NCBI RefSeq assembly: GCF_000241955.1 | Contig: NC_016818.1 | Location: 1,984,001-2,048,000, forward strand | Source of the DNA: Rahnella aquatilis CIP 78.65 = ATCC 33071 | GTDB taxonomy: Bacteria; Pseudomonadota; Gammaproteobacteria; Enterobacterales; Enterobacteriaceae | DNA length: 64,000 nt | Direction: 5' to 3' | In this document: in pieces, positions 8,618-18,749 of the stretch | How positions within the stretch are numbered: the stretch's first letter is position 1 | How the letters are laid out: each line of letters opens with the position of its first letter | The notes under the pieces: generated by a model | Told to the model about the DNA's origin: nothing | The model's database searches: none | What the model saw: only the letters and a program-made list of their open reading frames with translations | Position numbers and translations under genes: made by a program

Positions 8618-8644
8618 TTATCGACATGTGGCGCAATAACTTTA
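8618..8644 (-). promoter_or_regulatory. Sigma-28 (FliA) promoter of flgMN
   Basis: Read on the minus strand, the sequence is TAAAGTTA-N11-GTCGATAA, one mismatch in each element from the FliA consensus TAAAGTTT-N11-GCCGATAA and with the exact spacing. It points at flgM. Confidence 0.85.
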
Positions 8645-8688
8645 ACCTTTATTGCAGCTTTTTGCAGAGCAACCGCTGCACTTTAGGA

Positions 8689-9414
8689 TTATATCGTCAC
8701 TGTCACAGACCCATCCGAGCCTACCGTCCCGTTCACAATTGCACCTGACGGCATTCTGATCCGCACTGATTCATTGGCTGCAGCATTGTTCATCGCCTTA
8801 CCGGCACTCGATACATTAAAACCACTGCCTGTTGCCTGAACCTGAACTTCCTGCCCCGCATGCACCATCCACGGCCGGCGCAGCATCGATAACGTTAACG
8901 GCTGGCCGATGCTGATGTTGCGCAGCGTAATACCATTAACAGCCTGTTTACTGTCAAGAATGGCCTTCGGCGGCAGCAGATCCAGCCGCCCGGTTTTCTG
9001 TTGCATATCTGTTTGCGCCAGGTGAGCGCCCGCCGGTACGTTCTTCGCCGCAACCCAGTAAGTTCCGCTGACCTGCACTTTGGTCTGAACGTAACTTTTC
9101 TGCCCGTTGCAGTTAACGGCCACAGAGACATTGCCCCAGGTGCGACTGTTCGGTGAAAGCATAAATTGTGGTGATAAGCACTGTGGCTGACGCGCCGCCG
9201 GGGTGTTCACGACCACGGTCACCTGCATCCCGCTGTCAGTATATTGCTGACGGAAGAATTGCTGGAGTTGCGAGGACAGCAGTGTATCGCTATTGGAGGA
9301 GGCCGGCACGCTTTTGACGGGCAAAGACTGCGCATAGCTCGTAGCACCAGACGTTACACCAATCATGATGCAGCCCAGCGCAATACCTAAACGACGGATT
9401 TTCAGCATGTTCAT
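8689..9414 (-). CDS. flgA: FlgA P-ring assembly chaperone
   Basis: FlgA is a periplasmic chaperone that helps FlgI assemble into the P ring. From ATG 9414 (AAAGGT site 10 bp upstream) the product is 241 aa with a signal peptide ending near TSYAQS. An in-frame ATG 90 bp further upstream would put 30 charged residues before the signal peptide and is rejected. The SAF-type C-terminal domain is visible: AAKNVPAGAHLAQTDMQ, then VNGITLRNISIGQPLT and the end IVNGTVGSDGSVTVTI. It is divergent from flgB across a 164-bp regulatory gap. Confidence 0.94.
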   Translation of the reverse strand: MNMLKIRRLGIALGCIMIGVTSGATSYAQSLPVKSVPASSNSDTLLSSQLQQFFRQQYTDSGMQVTVVVNTPAARQPQCLSPQFMLSPNSRTWGNVSVAVNCNGQKSYVQTKVQVSGTYWVAAKNVPAGAHLAQTDMQQKTGRLDLLPPKAILDSKQAVNGITLRNISIGQPLTLSMLRRPWMVHAGQEVQVQATGSGFNVSSAGKAMNNAAANESVRIRMPSGAIVNGTVGSDGSVTVTI

Positions 9415-9578
9415 ACGCAATTTACCTTTGTGCCAACCTACTACTGGCGACAAGTCTACGCTCACTTTGCAATTCCTAAAGGGACAAATAGCACCCGATT
9501 TCATGCTTATTCAGACGATAGCCAGTTGACACTCGCATTTATGCTGTCGACTCCAAAATCTCACTTTGCGGAGGGCGC
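9415..9578. promoter_or_regulatory. Divergent flgA / flgB control region
   Basis: The 164-bp gap must hold the class 2 promoters for flgA (minus) and flgBCDEFGHIJ (plus). AAATAGCACCCGATT at 9486-9500 partly matches an FlhDC half-site and resembles the string upstream of flhB. No sigma-28 promoter is seen, as expected for class 2. The flgB ribosome site GCGGAGGG is at 9567-9574. Confidence 0.45.
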
Positions 9579-9989
9579 ATGCTCGACAAATTGAACGCCG
9601 CACTACAGTTCCAACAGGAAGCGCTCAACCTGCGCGCCCAGCGGCAAGAAATTCTTTCAGCCAATATCGCTAACGCCGATACCCCGGGGTATCAGGCACG
9701 CGATATCGATTTTGCCAGTCAGTTGCAGAAGGTGATGGAGCAGGGGCGTGCGAGTGGCAGCGGCATCTCTTTGTCTCTGACGTCGGATCGTCATATTGCG
9801 GCGGCCAATGTACAGCCTGCTGATATGGATCTGATGTACCGGATCCCTGACCAGCCATCGGCAGATGGCAACACGGTCGATATGGATCGTGAACGTACCA
9901 ATTTTGCAGATAACAGCGTGCGCTATCAGACCGATTTGACCGTTCTCGGCGGACAAATCAAAGGGATGATGTCGGTGCTGCAAGGATAA
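9579..9989 (+). CDS. flgB: FlgB proximal rod protein
   Basis: FlgB is a structural subunit of the proximal rod of the flagellar basal body, exported without a signal peptide. The protein is 136 aa. The conserved N-terminal rod signature is present ([25 protein letters not shown]). The C-terminal helix contains [19 protein letters not shown]. First gene of the flgBCDEFGHIJ operon, with a strong ribosome site; flgC starts 6 bp after its stop. Confidence 0.97.
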   Translation: MLDKLNAALQFQQEALNLRAQRQEILSANIANADTPGYQARDIDFASQLQKVMEQGRASGSGISLSLTSDRHIAAANVQPADMDLMYRIPDQPSADGNTVDMDRERTNFADNSVRYQTDLTVLGGQIKGMMSVLQG

Positions 9990-9995
9990 TAGCCC

Positions 9996-10400
9996 ATGTC
10001 AATGCTTGGTATTTTTGATATCGCCGGTTCTGCGCTGGCCGCGCAGTCTCAGCGCCTGAACGTCAGCGCCAGTAACATGGCCAACGCCGACAGCGTCACC
10101 GGCCCGGATGGTAAGCCATATAAAGCGAAGCAGGTGGTTTTCCAGGTAGATGCGGCACCGGGTCAGGAAACCGGCGGCGTGAAAGTGGCGCAGGTTGTTG
10201 ATGACCCGGCACCGATGCGCATGGTGTATGAACCGGGTAATCCGATGGCGGATGCAAAGGGCTATGTGCAGATGCCAAACGTAGATGTGGTCAGCGAAAT
10301 GGTCAATACCATCTCCGCTTCCCGCAGTTATCAGGCTAACGTCGAAGTGCTTAACACCACCAAGTCGTTAATGATGAAAACCCTCACTCTGGGGCAATAG
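9996..10400 (+). CDS. flgC: FlgC proximal rod protein
   Basis: FlgC is a rod subunit built on top of FlgB. It is 134 aa, the usual length, with the N-terminal rod/hook motif [17 protein letters not shown] and the C-terminal helix [20 protein letters not shown] common to rod and hook proteins. It sits 6 bp after flgB and 11 bp before flgD. Confidence 0.97.
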   Translation: MSMLGIFDIAGSALAAQSQRLNVSASNMANADSVTGPDGKPYKAKQVVFQVDAAPGQETGGVKVAQVVDDPAPMRMVYEPGNPMADAKGYVQMPNVDVVSEMVNTISASRSYQANVEVLNTTKSLMMKTLTLGQ

Positions 10401-10411
10401 CGGAGCGAATC

Positions 10412-11116
10412 ATGGCAATTACCACGTCGATTAATGACACCACTGATAACACGACGGTCGCCGGTACCCGTTCCGGTGGCTCGTCCACGACCGGCACCAG
10501 TTCTGCAGATGATCTGTCCAGCAGCTTCCTGACTCTGCTGGTCGCCCAGCTGAAAAACCAGGATCCCACCAATCCGATGGATAACAGTCAGCTCACCACC
10601 CAGCTCGCACAAATCAGCACCGTCAGCGGGATTGAAAAACTCAATACCACGCTGGGCAGCATTTCCGGGCAAATCACCAGTGGTTCGTCAGTGCAGGCAA
10701 GCTCACTGATCGGGCATGGCGTGATGGTGTCCGGCAGCGCAATTCTGGTCGGCAGTGAGACGGACGGCACGGTCAGCACCACGCCATTCGGATTTGAACT
10801 GGAAACGGCCTCCGATACCACCACCGCCACGGTCAGCGACGCCACCGGTAAAGTGGTGAAAACCATCACGCTGGGCGCCCAGACTGCCGGTGTGCACAGC
10901 TATAGCTGGGACGGTACACAGGACGATGGCACCAAAGCACCGGATGGCAGCTACACCTTCAGCATCAATGCCCTGAACAATGGTCAGCAAATGGTGGCAA
11001 CACCGCTGAACTATGCGCTGGTCAATGGTGTAACGACAGATTCAGCCGGGAATACTGCGTTGGATCTGGGCGTACGCGGAACCGCGAAAGTCGATTCCGT
11101 ACGCCAGATTTTGTAA
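10412..11116 (+). CDS. flgD: FlgD hook scaffolding protein
   Basis: FlgD caps the growing hook and is discarded after hook completion. The protein is 234 aa. After a Ser/Thr-rich flexible N-terminus comes the family core SSFLTLLVAQLKNQDPTNPM. The C-terminal part is the FlgD tudor/Ig-like region, with the GVHSYSWDGTQDDGTKAPDG motif near residues 163-182. Ribosome site GGAG lies 8 bp before the ATG. A 75-bp gap containing a short GC-rich repeat separates it from flgE. Confidence 0.96.
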   Translation: MAITTSINDTTDNTTVAGTRSGGSSTTGTSSADDLSSSFLTLLVAQLKNQDPTNPMDNSQLTTQLAQISTVSGIEKLNTTLGSISGQITSGSSVQASSLIGHGVMVSGSAILVGSETDGTVSTTPFGFELETASDTTTATVSDATGKVVKTITLGAQTAGVHSYSWDGTQDDGTKAPDGSYTFSINALNNGQQMVATPLNYALVNGVTTDSAGNTALDLGVRGTAKVDSVRQIL

Positions 11117-11131
11117 GCGAGTCACTCAGAC

Positions 11132-11160
11132 CGCTCCCTCCCTGCTAAGGGGAGGAGCTA
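11132..11160. repeat. Short GC-rich hairpin repeat between flgD and flgE
   Basis: GCTCCCTCCCTGCTAAGGGG and the following AGGAGC form an imperfect hairpin related to the dispersed repeat at 7462 and 21310. It lies inside the flg operon and could act as a partial attenuator or mRNA-stabilising hairpin. Confidence 0.55.
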
Positions 11161-11191
11161 ACAACACCACACACAGTAAAATGGAGCTAAC

Positions 11192-12436
11192 ATGAGCTTT
11201 TCTCAAGCAGTCAGCGGCCTGAGCGCGGCATCGACTAACCTCGATGTGATTGGTAACAACATTGCCAACTCCGCGACCGTGGGTTTTAAAACAGCCACCG
11301 CCTCTTTTGCCGATATGTTCGCCGGTTCCCAGACCGGTATGGGCGTTAAAGTCGCCGCCGTCACCCAGAATTTCAATGACGGTACCACCACTAACACCTC
11401 CCGCGGTCTGGATGTGGCACTGAGCGGCAACGGTTTCTTCCGTCTGACTGACACCAGTGGCGCGGTTTATTACTCCCGTAATGGTCAGTTCTCACTTGAT
11501 GCCAACCGTAACCTGGTGAACATGCAGGGTCTGAGCGTGACCGGTTATCCGGCAACCGGTACACCACCGACTATCGCGGCGGGTGCACAACCGGTTGCCC
11601 TGAACATTCCGACCACCATGATGAGCGCGAAAGCCTCTACCGTGGGTACGATGGTGGCCAACCTGAACTCCACGGATAAGGCGATCCCGGCCACCAAAAC
11701 GTTCAGCAGCAGCGATGACACCAGCTACAACTACGTCAACAGCATCACCACCTATGACTCACAGGGTAATGCCCACGATAACAACGTCTACTTCGTGAAA
11801 ACCTCGGCCAATAACTGGGATGTTTACGCGCAAGACGGCAGCGTGGCAGGTTCAGCCGCCGCCAAAATTGGTGCGATGCAATTTGATACCAGTGGTGCAC
11901 TGGTCAGCACGACCAATGCGGCCGGTACTGCAAACCCCGGTCTGGCACTGACGTTACCCATGAATACCGCCACGAACGGTACGGTAACACCGCAAACCGT
12001 GTCCCTCGATTTCACCGGCAGTATCCAGCAGAGCACCGGCAGCGACAGCATCGGTTCCCAGACTCAGGATGGTTATGCAGCGGGTCAGATGACCGGTTAC
12101 ACCATCAATGACGACGGCACGATCGCCGGTACTTACTCCAACAACAAAACCCAGTTACTGGGCCAGATTGTGCTGAGTAACTTCTCTAACCCGGAAGGGT
12201 TGAAATCTGAAGGTGACAACGTCTGGACGGCAACCTCTTCCTCCGGCCAGGCTGTGACCGGCATTGCAGGTCAGGGCGGTTTAGCCTCAATGACCAGCGG
12301 CGCGCTGGAATCTTCCAACGTCGATCTGAGTGCGGAACTGGTCAACATGATTGTTGCTCAGCGTAACTACCAGTCGAATGCGCAGACCATCAAAACTCAG
12401 GACTCCATCCTGAACACGCTGGTTAACCTGCGTTAA
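11192..12436 (+). CDS. flgE: FlgE flagellar hook protein
   Basis: FlgE polymerises into the curved hook that links basal body and filament. The protein is 414 aa, close to the E. coli length. The N-terminal D0 motif is SAASTNLDVIGNNIANSAT, followed by the hook-specific TVGFKTATASFADMF. The middle part is Thr/Asn-rich, as usual for exposed hook domains. The C-terminal helix VDLSAELVNMIVAQRNYQSN closes D0. A clear AATGGAG ribosome site precedes the ATG. Confidence 0.98.
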   Translation: MSFSQAVSGLSAASTNLDVIGNNIANSATVGFKTATASFADMFAGSQTGMGVKVAAVTQNFNDGTTTNTSRGLDVALSGNGFFRLTDTSGAVYYSRNGQFSLDANRNLVNMQGLSVTGYPATGTPPTIAAGAQPVALNIPTTMMSAKASTVGTMVANLNSTDKAIPATKTFSSSDDTSYNYVNSITTYDSQGNAHDNNVYFVKTSANNWDVYAQDGSVAGSAAAKIGAMQFDTSGALVSTTNAAGTANPGLALTLPMNTATNGTVTPQTVSLDFTGSIQQSTGSDSIGSQTQDGYAAGQMTGYTINDDGTIAGTYSNNKTQLLGQIVLSNFSNPEGLKSEGDNVWTATSSSGQAVTGIAGQGGLASMTSGALESSNVDLSAELVNMIVAQRNYQSNAQTIKTQDSILNTLVNLR

Positions 12437-12470
12437 TACGCGTTTTATCACCTGAGAACAGGGCAGCATT

Positions 12471-13226
12471 ATGGATCACGCTATCTACACCGCAGGCGGT
12501 GCAGCCAGCCAGACGCTGGTTCAGCAGTCGGTGACCTCAAGTAACCTGGCTAACGCCAATACACCGGGCTTCCGCTCGCAGCTTTTAGCGATGCGCGCCG
12601 TGCCGGTGGACGGTCAAAGCCTGCAAACCCGCACGCTGGTCACGGCATCTACGCCGGGCGCAGATATGACGCAGGGCAAACTGAACTACACCGGCCGTCC
12701 GCTGGATGTGGCTTTACAGCAGGACGGTTTCCTTGCGGTGCAGATGCCTGATGGCTCTGAAGCCTATACCCGTAACGGTGACATGCAAGTGTCACCGACT
12801 AACCAGCTGACCGTTCAGGGTCATCCGGTGATGGGGGATAACGGCCCGATTGAAGTTCCGCCGAACTCTCAGCTGACGGTCTCTGCCGACGGAACGATCG
12901 CCGTGCTTGAAGCCGGTGCTGACCCGAACACCATGGGTCAGCTCGGTAAGCTCAAGCTGGTGAAAGCGGCCAACAATGAAGTCGCCCGTGGCGATGACGG
13001 CATGTTCCGGCCAACACCGGCAACCGTTCAGGCGCGCGGTGCTGCTTTACAGGCTGACCCGACCATTCACGTCATGCCCGGAACGCTTGAGGGCAGTAAC
13101 GCGGATCCGGTTTCCACCATGGTTGACATGATTGCCAACGCCCGCCGCTTTGAGATGCAGATGAAAGTCATCCACAGCGTCGATGAAAATGAACAGAGTG
13201 CCAATAATCTGCTGTCAATGAGCTGA
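12471..13226 (+). CDS. flgF: FlgF proximal rod protein
   Basis: FlgF is a rod subunit below the distal rod. It is 251 aa, the normal size. The N-terminal motif is VTSSNLANANTPGFRSQLLA. The central region LDVALQQDGFLAVQMPDGSE, followed by YTRNGDM, is shared with FlgG. The C-terminus is VDMIANARRFEMQMKVIHSV. It is the fifth gene of the operon, 34 bp after flgE and 21 bp before flgG. Confidence 0.97.
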   Translation: MDHAIYTAGGAASQTLVQQSVTSSNLANANTPGFRSQLLAMRAVPVDGQSLQTRTLVTASTPGADMTQGKLNYTGRPLDVALQQDGFLAVQMPDGSEAYTRNGDMQVSPTNQLTVQGHPVMGDNGPIEVPPNSQLTVSADGTIAVLEAGADPNTMGQLGKLKLVKAANNEVARGDDGMFRPTPATVQARGAALQADPTIHVMPGTLEGSNADPVSTMVDMIANARRFEMQMKVIHSVDENEQSANNLLSMS

Positions 13227-13247
13227 TGATGGCAGAGGAGTAATGAC

Positions 13248-14030
13248 ATGATCCCATCGCTGTATATTGCGAAAACCGGTCTGGATGCCCAGCAGACCAA
13301 TATGGATGTAATCGCCAACAACCTGGCGAACGTCAGCACCAACGGCTTTAAACGCCAGCGTGCGGTATTTGAAGACCTGCTTTACCAGACAGTCCGTCAG
13401 CCTGGTGCGCAGTCTTCTGAGCAAACCAACCTGCCATCCGGTTTGCAGATTGGTACCGGTGTGCGTCCGGTTTCTACCGAACGTCTGTTCTCGCAGGGCA
13501 ACCTGTCGCAGACCAGCAACAGCAAAGACATCGCCGTTAAAGGGGAAGGTTTCTTCCAGGTGCAGTTGCCGGATGGCACAACGGCCTATACCCGTGACGG
13601 GTCTTTCCAGGTTGATCAGAACGGTCAGCTGGTGACCTCCAGCGGTTATCAGATTATCCCTGCGATCACCGTTCCGGCGAATGCGCTGAGCATGACTGTA
13701 GGACGTGACGGTATCGTCAGTGTGACCACACAAGGTCAGACCGCGGCACAGCAGGTCGGTCAGCTGACGCTGAGCACCTTCATCAACAACAGCGGTCTGG
13801 AATCCTTGGGTGAAAACCTGTACCAGGAAACCCAAAGCTCCGGCGCACCCACCGAAAGCACACCGGGCCTGAACGGCGCGGGCCTGTTGTATCAGGGTTA
13901 TGTGGAAACCTCTAACGTCAACGTGGCGGAAGAACTGGTCAACATGATCCAGACCCAGCGTGCATACGAAATTAACAGTAAAGCCGTGTCCACGTCGGAC
14001 GAAATGCTACAGAAACTTTCCCAGCTGTAA
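13248..14030 (+). CDS. flgG: FlgG distal rod protein
   Basis: FlgG forms the distal rod that crosses the P and L rings. It is 260 aa, identical in length to the E. coli protein. The N-terminal motif is [20 protein letters not shown]. The distal-rod-specific segment [20 protein letters not shown], followed by GVRP, is present. The C-terminal helix is [30 protein letters not shown] is the ribosome site. Confidence 0.98.
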   Translation: MIPSLYIAKTGLDAQQTNMDVIANNLANVSTNGFKRQRAVFEDLLYQTVRQPGAQSSEQTNLPSGLQIGTGVRPVSTERLFSQGNLSQTSNSKDIAVKGEGFFQVQLPDGTTAYTRDGSFQVDQNGQLVTSSGYQIIPAITVPANALSMTVGRDGIVSVTTQGQTAAQQVGQLTLSTFINNSGLESLGENLYQETQSSGAPTESTPGLNGAGLLYQGYVETSNVNVAEELVNMIQTQRAYEINSKAVSTSDEMLQKLSQL

Positions 14031-14130
14031 TGTTTGGCGGTTGAGTGAAAACAAGAGGACAGGGGCACAAACGCTTCTGTCCTGAACCGGTTCAGATCCC
14101 TACCAGGTCGATTTTTTAAAGGCGATAACT

Positions 14131-14862
14131 GTGGTGACCAAAAAAAACACGTCGGTAATGACTTCTTCTAAAGACCGACCAGGCAAGCTGGTGCTGCCGC
14201 TGTTAATCACGCTACTGGCGAATGGCTGCGCGTATATGCCGCATACCCCGCTGGTACCCGGAGCAACCACAGCGACCCCTGCGCCTGCGGCACCGCCGGT
14301 TCCTAACGGTTCGATTTTCCAGTCAGTTCAGCCAATGAACTACGGTTATCAGCCTCTGTTTGAAGACCGTCGTCCACGTAACGTCGGTGACACACTGACC
14401 ATCGTCTTGCAGGAAAACGTCAGTGCCAGCAAAAGCTCCTCGGCCAACGCCAGCCGCAACGGGGCAACGACCTTTGGCGCCGCAACATCGCCGCGTTATC
14501 TGGAAGGGCTGTTCGGCAATGCCCGTGCCGACCTCGATATGTCCGGTGCCAACACCTTTGCCGGTAAAGGCGGCGCAGCAGCCAATAATACTTTCAGCGG
14601 CACTCTGACCGTGACGGTGGCGGAAGTGCTGGCAAACGGCAATCTGAAAGTTGTCGGTGAGAAACAAATCGAAATTAATCAGGGGACCGAATTCATCCGG
14701 TTCTCCGGTGTGGTTAACCCGCGCACCATCAGCGGTTCGAACGCCGTTATCTCCACACAGGTGGCAGATGCACGCATCGAGTACGTCGGGAATGGCTACA
14801 TCAATGAAGCGCAGAACATGGGCTGGTTGCAGCGGTTCTTCTTAAACTTATCGCCGTTATAA
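14131..14862 (+). CDS. flgH: FlgH L-ring lipoprotein
   Basis: FlgH is the outer-membrane lipoprotein of the flagellar L ring. The lipobox LLANGC is preceded by a basic N-terminus and a hydrophobic core. The mature part matches the family closely: [20 protein letters not shown], then the C-terminal [20 protein letters not shown]. The GTG start at 14131 is chosen because AAAGG lies 9 bp upstream; it gives 243 aa with an unusually long n-region. ATG 14158 is an alternative but has no ribosome site. Confidence 0.95.
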   Translation: MVTKKNTSVMTSSKDRPGKLVLPLLITLLANGCAYMPHTPLVPGATTATPAPAAPPVPNGSIFQSVQPMNYGYQPLFEDRRPRNVGDTLTIVLQENVSASKSSSANASRNGATTFGAATSPRYLEGLFGNARADLDMSGANTFAGKGGAAANNTFSGTLTVTVAEVLANGNLKVVGEKQIEINQGTEFIRFSGVVNPRTISGSNAVISTQVADARIEYVGNGYINEAQNMGWLQRFFLNLSPL

Positions 14863-14872
14863 CGAGGCAATC

Positions 14873-15979
14873 ATGCGTAAACTCCTTTCCGGTCTTCTCT
14901 GTCTGGCGATGTCCGCCCTGGTGGTACTGCCCGCATCCGCCGACCGTATTCGTGATCTGACGACGGTACAAGGTGTGCGCGATAATGCCCTGATCGGCTA
15001 CGGTCTGGTGGTGGGCCTTGACGGCACCGGTGACCAGACCACCCAAACGCCTTTTACCACCCAGACGCTGACCAACATGTTGTCCCAGCTCGGTATTACC
15101 GTACCGGCAGGCACCAACATGCAGCTGAAAAACGTCGCGGCCGTCATGGTCACGGCCAAAATGCCGCCGTTTTCCCGCGCCGGTCAGGCCATCGATGTCG
15201 TGGTTTCATCAATGGGTAACGCCAAAAGTATTCGCGGCGGCACCTTGCTGATGACCCCGATGAAAGGGGTGGATAATCAGGTTTATGCCCTGGCACAGGG
15301 TAACGTGCTGGTCGGCGGTGCAGGCGCATCCGCCGGTGGCAGCAGCGTGACGGTTAACCAGGTATCCGGCGGGCGTATCACCGGCGGGGCGACGATTGAG
15401 CGTGAATTGCCAAGCACTTTCGGCACCGAAGGCGTGATCAGCCTGCAACTCAATGACGAAGATTTCAACCTGGCGCAGCAGATCAGCGACGCGATCAACC
15501 GTCAGGGGATGGGCACCGCCTCCGCCCTGGATTCCCGCAATATTCAGGTGATCGTGCCGCGTGGCAACACCTCTCAGGTGCGCATTCTGGCGCAGATCCA
15601 GAATATCGAAGTGAACGTCGGGCCGATGGATGCGAAAGTCATCATCAACTCCCGTACCGGTTCCGTGGTCATGAACCGCGATGTGACCCTGGATAACTGT
15701 GCGGTCGCACAGGGCAATCTGTCTGTGGTGGTCGATCGCCAGAATGATGTCAGCCAGCCGAATACGCCGTTTGGCGGCGGTCAGACGGTGGTGACGCCGA
15801 ATACCAATATTTCTGTACGCCAGTCCGGCGGGTCGATTCAGCAGGTGCGTTCCAGTGCCAGCCTGAATAACGTTGTCCGCACCCTGAATGCGCTGGGCGC
15901 GACGCCTATCGATCTGATGTCCATTCTGCAGGCCATGAAAACAGCCGGATGCCTGCGTGCCGATTTGGAAATTATCTGA
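14873..15979 (+). CDS. flgI: FlgI P-ring protein
   Basis: FlgI forms the periplasmic P ring around the rod, with FlgA as its chaperone. The product is 368 aa with a signal peptide ([20 protein letters not shown], cut after ASA) and the mature start [20 protein letters not shown]. The C-terminus [18 protein letters not shown] keeps one conserved cysteine. Ribosome site AACGAGGC precedes the ATG. The stop overlaps the flgJ start (TGATG). Confidence 0.98.
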   Translation: MRKLLSGLLCLAMSALVVLPASADRIRDLTTVQGVRDNALIGYGLVVGLDGTGDQTTQTPFTTQTLTNMLSQLGITVPAGTNMQLKNVAAVMVTAKMPPFSRAGQAIDVVVSSMGNAKSIRGGTLLMTPMKGVDNQVYALAQGNVLVGGAGASAGGSSVTVNQVSGGRITGGATIERELPSTFGTEGVISLQLNDEDFNLAQQISDAINRQGMGTASALDSRNIQVIVPRGNTSQVRILAQIQNIEVNVGPMDAKVIINSRTGSVVMNRDVTLDNCAVAQGNLSVVVDRQNDVSQPNTPFGGGQTVVTPNTNISVRQSGGSIQQVRSSASLNNVVRTLNALGATPIDLMSILQAMKTAGCLRADLEII

Positions 15980-16929
15980 TGAGTGATCTGATGTCGATGT
16001 CAGGGGCGGCGTATGACACGCAGTCCCTTAACAAACTGAAGCGGGATGTGGCGCAGGATCCTCAGGCGCACATCAAAGAAGTGGCGAAGCAGTTTGAAGG
16101 GGTTTTCGTGCAGATGATGCTGAAAAGCATGCGTCAGGCGCTGCCGCAGGGCGGTATTCTGGATAACGAATCCACCAAGCTTTATACATCGATGTACGAT
16201 CAGCAAATTGCCCAGGACATGTCCGACAAAGGGCTGGGCATGGCCGACATGATGGTCGAACAACTGACCGGCGGCAGCAAGCAACCGTCAGAACTGGCGG
16301 GGACGGTGCCGATGGCGCTGGACGGTGAAGTACTGAAAACCCTGCCGGTTCAGGCCATGGAACAGTATCTGCGTAAAGTCATTCCGACTGCGCCGGACCG
16401 CACCACCGGCGGCGCACCGTTGCCAGCCGACAGCGGACAGTTCGTGTCCAGCCTGACCATTCCGGCACAGGTCGCCAGTAAAGACAGCGGGATTTCGCAT
16501 CAGCTGATCATGGCGCAGGCTGCGCTGGAATCCGGCTGGGGCCAGCGTGAAATCCCGACCGCTGACGGCAAACGCAGCTTCAACCTGTTCGGTATCAAAG
16601 CGGGCAGCAGCTGGGACGGCCCGACCACGCAGATCACCACCACGGAATACACCAACGGCGTGGCGAAAAAAGTGCAGGCCAGTTTCCGCGTGTATGGCTC
16701 CTATGTGGAAGCCATCAGTGACTACATCAAATTGCTCACCAATAACCCGCGTTATGCGCAGGTTGCCTCTGCCAATACCCCTGAACAAGCCGCGCATGCC
16801 CTGCAACGCGCAGGCTACGCGACCGATCCGAATTATGCCGACAAACTGGTGAGTGTGATCCAGAAAATTAAAGGCGCGGGCGAGCAGGCGGTGAAAGCCT
16901 ATAGCCATGATTTAAAAGATATCTTCTAG
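15979..16929 (+). CDS. flgJ: FlgJ rod cap and peptidoglycan hydrolase
   Basis: FlgJ is the rod scaffolding cap; its C-terminal muramidase opens the cell wall for the rod. The start at 15979 overlaps the flgI stop and gives 316 aa. An in-frame ATG 30 bp upstream lies inside flgI and is rejected. N-terminal rod-cap domain: VAKQFEGVFVQMMLKSMRQA. C-terminal glucosaminidase domain from about residue 150: LIMAQAALESGWGQREIPT with the catalytic Glu of ALESGWG, then YNLFG-type FNLFGIKAG. Last gene of the class 2 flgB operon. Confidence 0.97.
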   Translation: MSDLMSMSGAAYDTQSLNKLKRDVAQDPQAHIKEVAKQFEGVFVQMMLKSMRQALPQGGILDNESTKLYTSMYDQQIAQDMSDKGLGMADMMVEQLTGGSKQPSELAGTVPMALDGEVLKTLPVQAMEQYLRKVIPTAPDRTTGGAPLPADSGQFVSSLTIPAQVASKDSGISHQLIMAQAALESGWGQREIPTADGKRSFNLFGIKAGSSWDGPTTQITTTEYTNGVAKKVQASFRVYGSYVEAISDYIKLLTNNPRYAQVASANTPEQAAHALQRAGYATDPNYADKLVSVIQKIKGAGEQAVKAYSHDLKDIF

Positions 16930-16953
16930 ACCTGCAAATCCTCGTTTTTTTTC

Positions 16954-16980
16954 TCAAGTTTTAGCGGTGCAGGCCGATAA
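16954..16980 (+). promoter_or_regulatory. Sigma-28 (FliA) promoter of flgKL
   Basis: TCAAGTTT-N11-GCCGATAA: the -10 element is a perfect match to the FliA consensus, the -35 has one or two mismatches and the spacing is exact. It lies about 90 bp before flgK, which allows late expression of the hook-filament junction genes. Confidence 0.92.
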
Positions 16981-17069
16981 CACGATCAGAATGGGAAAAG
17001 GGGAAATCCCCGGTTCAGCTCCCTTAATTACACGGTGGTAAAAAGTCACCGGCAGCCAAAAGGTCACTC

Positions 17070-18722
17070 ATGTCCAGTAGCTTAATTAATACCGCAATGA
17101 GCGGACTGAACGCAGCGCAGGCGGCGCTCAGTACCACCGGGAACAACATCGCTAACGTCAGTGTGGCCGGTTATAACCGCCAGACCGCCATTATTACGCA
17201 AAGTAATGGCACCTCGACGCCTGCCGGTTATATCGGAAATGGTGTGACGGTGACAGGTGTGAATCGTGAGTACAATTCTTTCGTGGTGAAACAGCTTCTG
17301 GGTGCCAGCGCAACCGGCAGCGCGCTGTCAACGCAGCTTGATCAGGCCAGTTCTATTGATGACCTGCTCGGCGACAGCTCCACCGGTATTGATGCCACTA
17401 TGTCGACCTTCTTTAAAGGCCTGCAAACGCTGACCAGCAATGCCAGCGACAGCTCGGCACGTCAGGCCGTTCTGGGTGAGGCTCAGGGTTTAACCGCGCA
17501 GTTCAACAGTTCCGCCAAATACCTGAACGACATGAATACCGCCGTTAACCAGCAAGTCACGCAGAATGTTGACCAGATCAACACCTTTGCGTCGCAGATT
17601 GCCAAACTGAACAATCAGATCACCGCAACGCGCGGCAGCACCGGGCAGGAACCTAACGCCTTGCTCGATCAGCGCGACCAACTGGTCAGTCAGCTGAACA
17701 ACGTCACCGGTGTGGTGGTGACCCAGCAGGACGGCGATACTTACAATGTTTCCTTCGCCAACGGCACGCCGCTGGTGAGTGGCGGCAACGCCAAAACGGT
17801 GGTTGCGATGCCGTCCAGTGCTGATCCTTCCAAACTGACGGTCGGCATGACCCAACCTGACGGTTCGGTTTCTGAAATTCAGGAAAGTCGTCTGACCACC
17901 GGTTCGCTCGGCGGTACACTGGCTTTCCGTAAAGACAACCTGGAACCGGCCATTAACCAGCTCGGGCAACTGGCGCTGGCGCTGTCTGACAGCTTCAACA
18001 CCACCAACAAAGCCGGTTTTGACCTTAACGGTGACGCAGGAACGAACTTCTTCTCCTTCACCGGCGCGACTACGGTCAGCAACACCAAAAACACCGGCAG
18101 TGCACAAGTGAACGTGGCGTATACCGACACGGCAGCGGTGAAAGCCAGTGATTACACCATGGCTTACAACGGCACCGGCTGGGATGTGACCCGCGTTTCT
18201 GACGGGGCAAAAATCACCCCGACGGCAGGCACAGACGGCAGCGGTAATCCGACGATGAATTTCGATGGCTTGTCGGTTTCCGTCAGCGGCACGCCCAATA
18301 CCAATGACAGCATCACCATCAAAACGGTCAGTAATGTCGCGGGCAGCATGAATGTGGCGATCAGTGATTCTTCACTGATCGCCGCAGCGGGTGCGGCAAA
18401 CAGCGGCGTGAGTGACAATACTAATGCGCAGAAACTGCTGAACCTGCAAACCGCGAAACTGGTGGAAGGTAAATCTACCCTGTCGGGTGCTTACGCCAGC
18501 ATGGTGAGTAACGTGGGTAACCAGGTTGCCACACTGACCACCACCAGCACCTCGCAGGCCAATATCGTCACGCAGCTTACCGCCCAACAGCAGTCTATCT
18601 CCGGGGTTAACCTCGATGAGGAATACGGCGATCTGCAACGTTACCAGCAATATTATCTGGCGAACGCGCAGGTCGTGCAGACGGCTTCGACGATATTCGA
18701 CGCGATCATCAACATTCGCTGA
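17070..18722 (+). CDS. flgK: FlgK hook-filament junction protein 1
   Basis: FlgK is the first junction protein between hook and filament, exported with the help of FlgN. The product is 550 aa. The N-terminal motif AALSTTGNNIANVSVAGYNR is the shared rod/hook/HAP signature. The C-terminus GVNLDEEYGDLQRYQQYYLA followed by NAQVVQTAST is diagnostic. The variable middle is Thr/Asp-rich. A sigma-28 promoter lies upstream and flgL follows after 27 bp. Confidence 0.98.
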   Translation: MSSSLINTAMSGLNAAQAALSTTGNNIANVSVAGYNRQTAIITQSNGTSTPAGYIGNGVTVTGVNREYNSFVVKQLLGASATGSALSTQLDQASSIDDLLGDSSTGIDATMSTFFKGLQTLTSNASDSSARQAVLGEAQGLTAQFNSSAKYLNDMNTAVNQQVTQNVDQINTFASQIAKLNNQITATRGSTGQEPNALLDQRDQLVSQLNNVTGVVVTQQDGDTYNVSFANGTPLVSGGNAKTVVAMPSSADPSKLTVGMTQPDGSVSEIQESRLTTGSLGGTLAFRKDNLEPAINQLGQLALALSDSFNTTNKAGFDLNGDAGTNFFSFTGATTVSNTKNTGSAQVNVAYTDTAAVKASDYTMAYNGTGWDVTRVSDGAKITPTAGTDGSGNPTMNFDGLSVSVSGTPNTNDSITIKTVSNVAGSMNVAISDSSLIAAAGAANSGVSDNTNAQKLLNLQTAKLVEGKSTLSGAYASMVSNVGNQVATLTTTSTSQANIVTQLTAQQQSISGVNLDEEYGDLQRYQQYYLANAQVVQTASTIFDAIINIR

Positions 18723-18749
18723 TCCCAGAACTGACAAGGAACTGATGCC

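Noticed and set aside
13215..13835. A 206-codon minus-strand frame opposite flgG
   Set aside because: It is an antisense shadow of flgG; composition and lack of a ribosome site argue against a gene.
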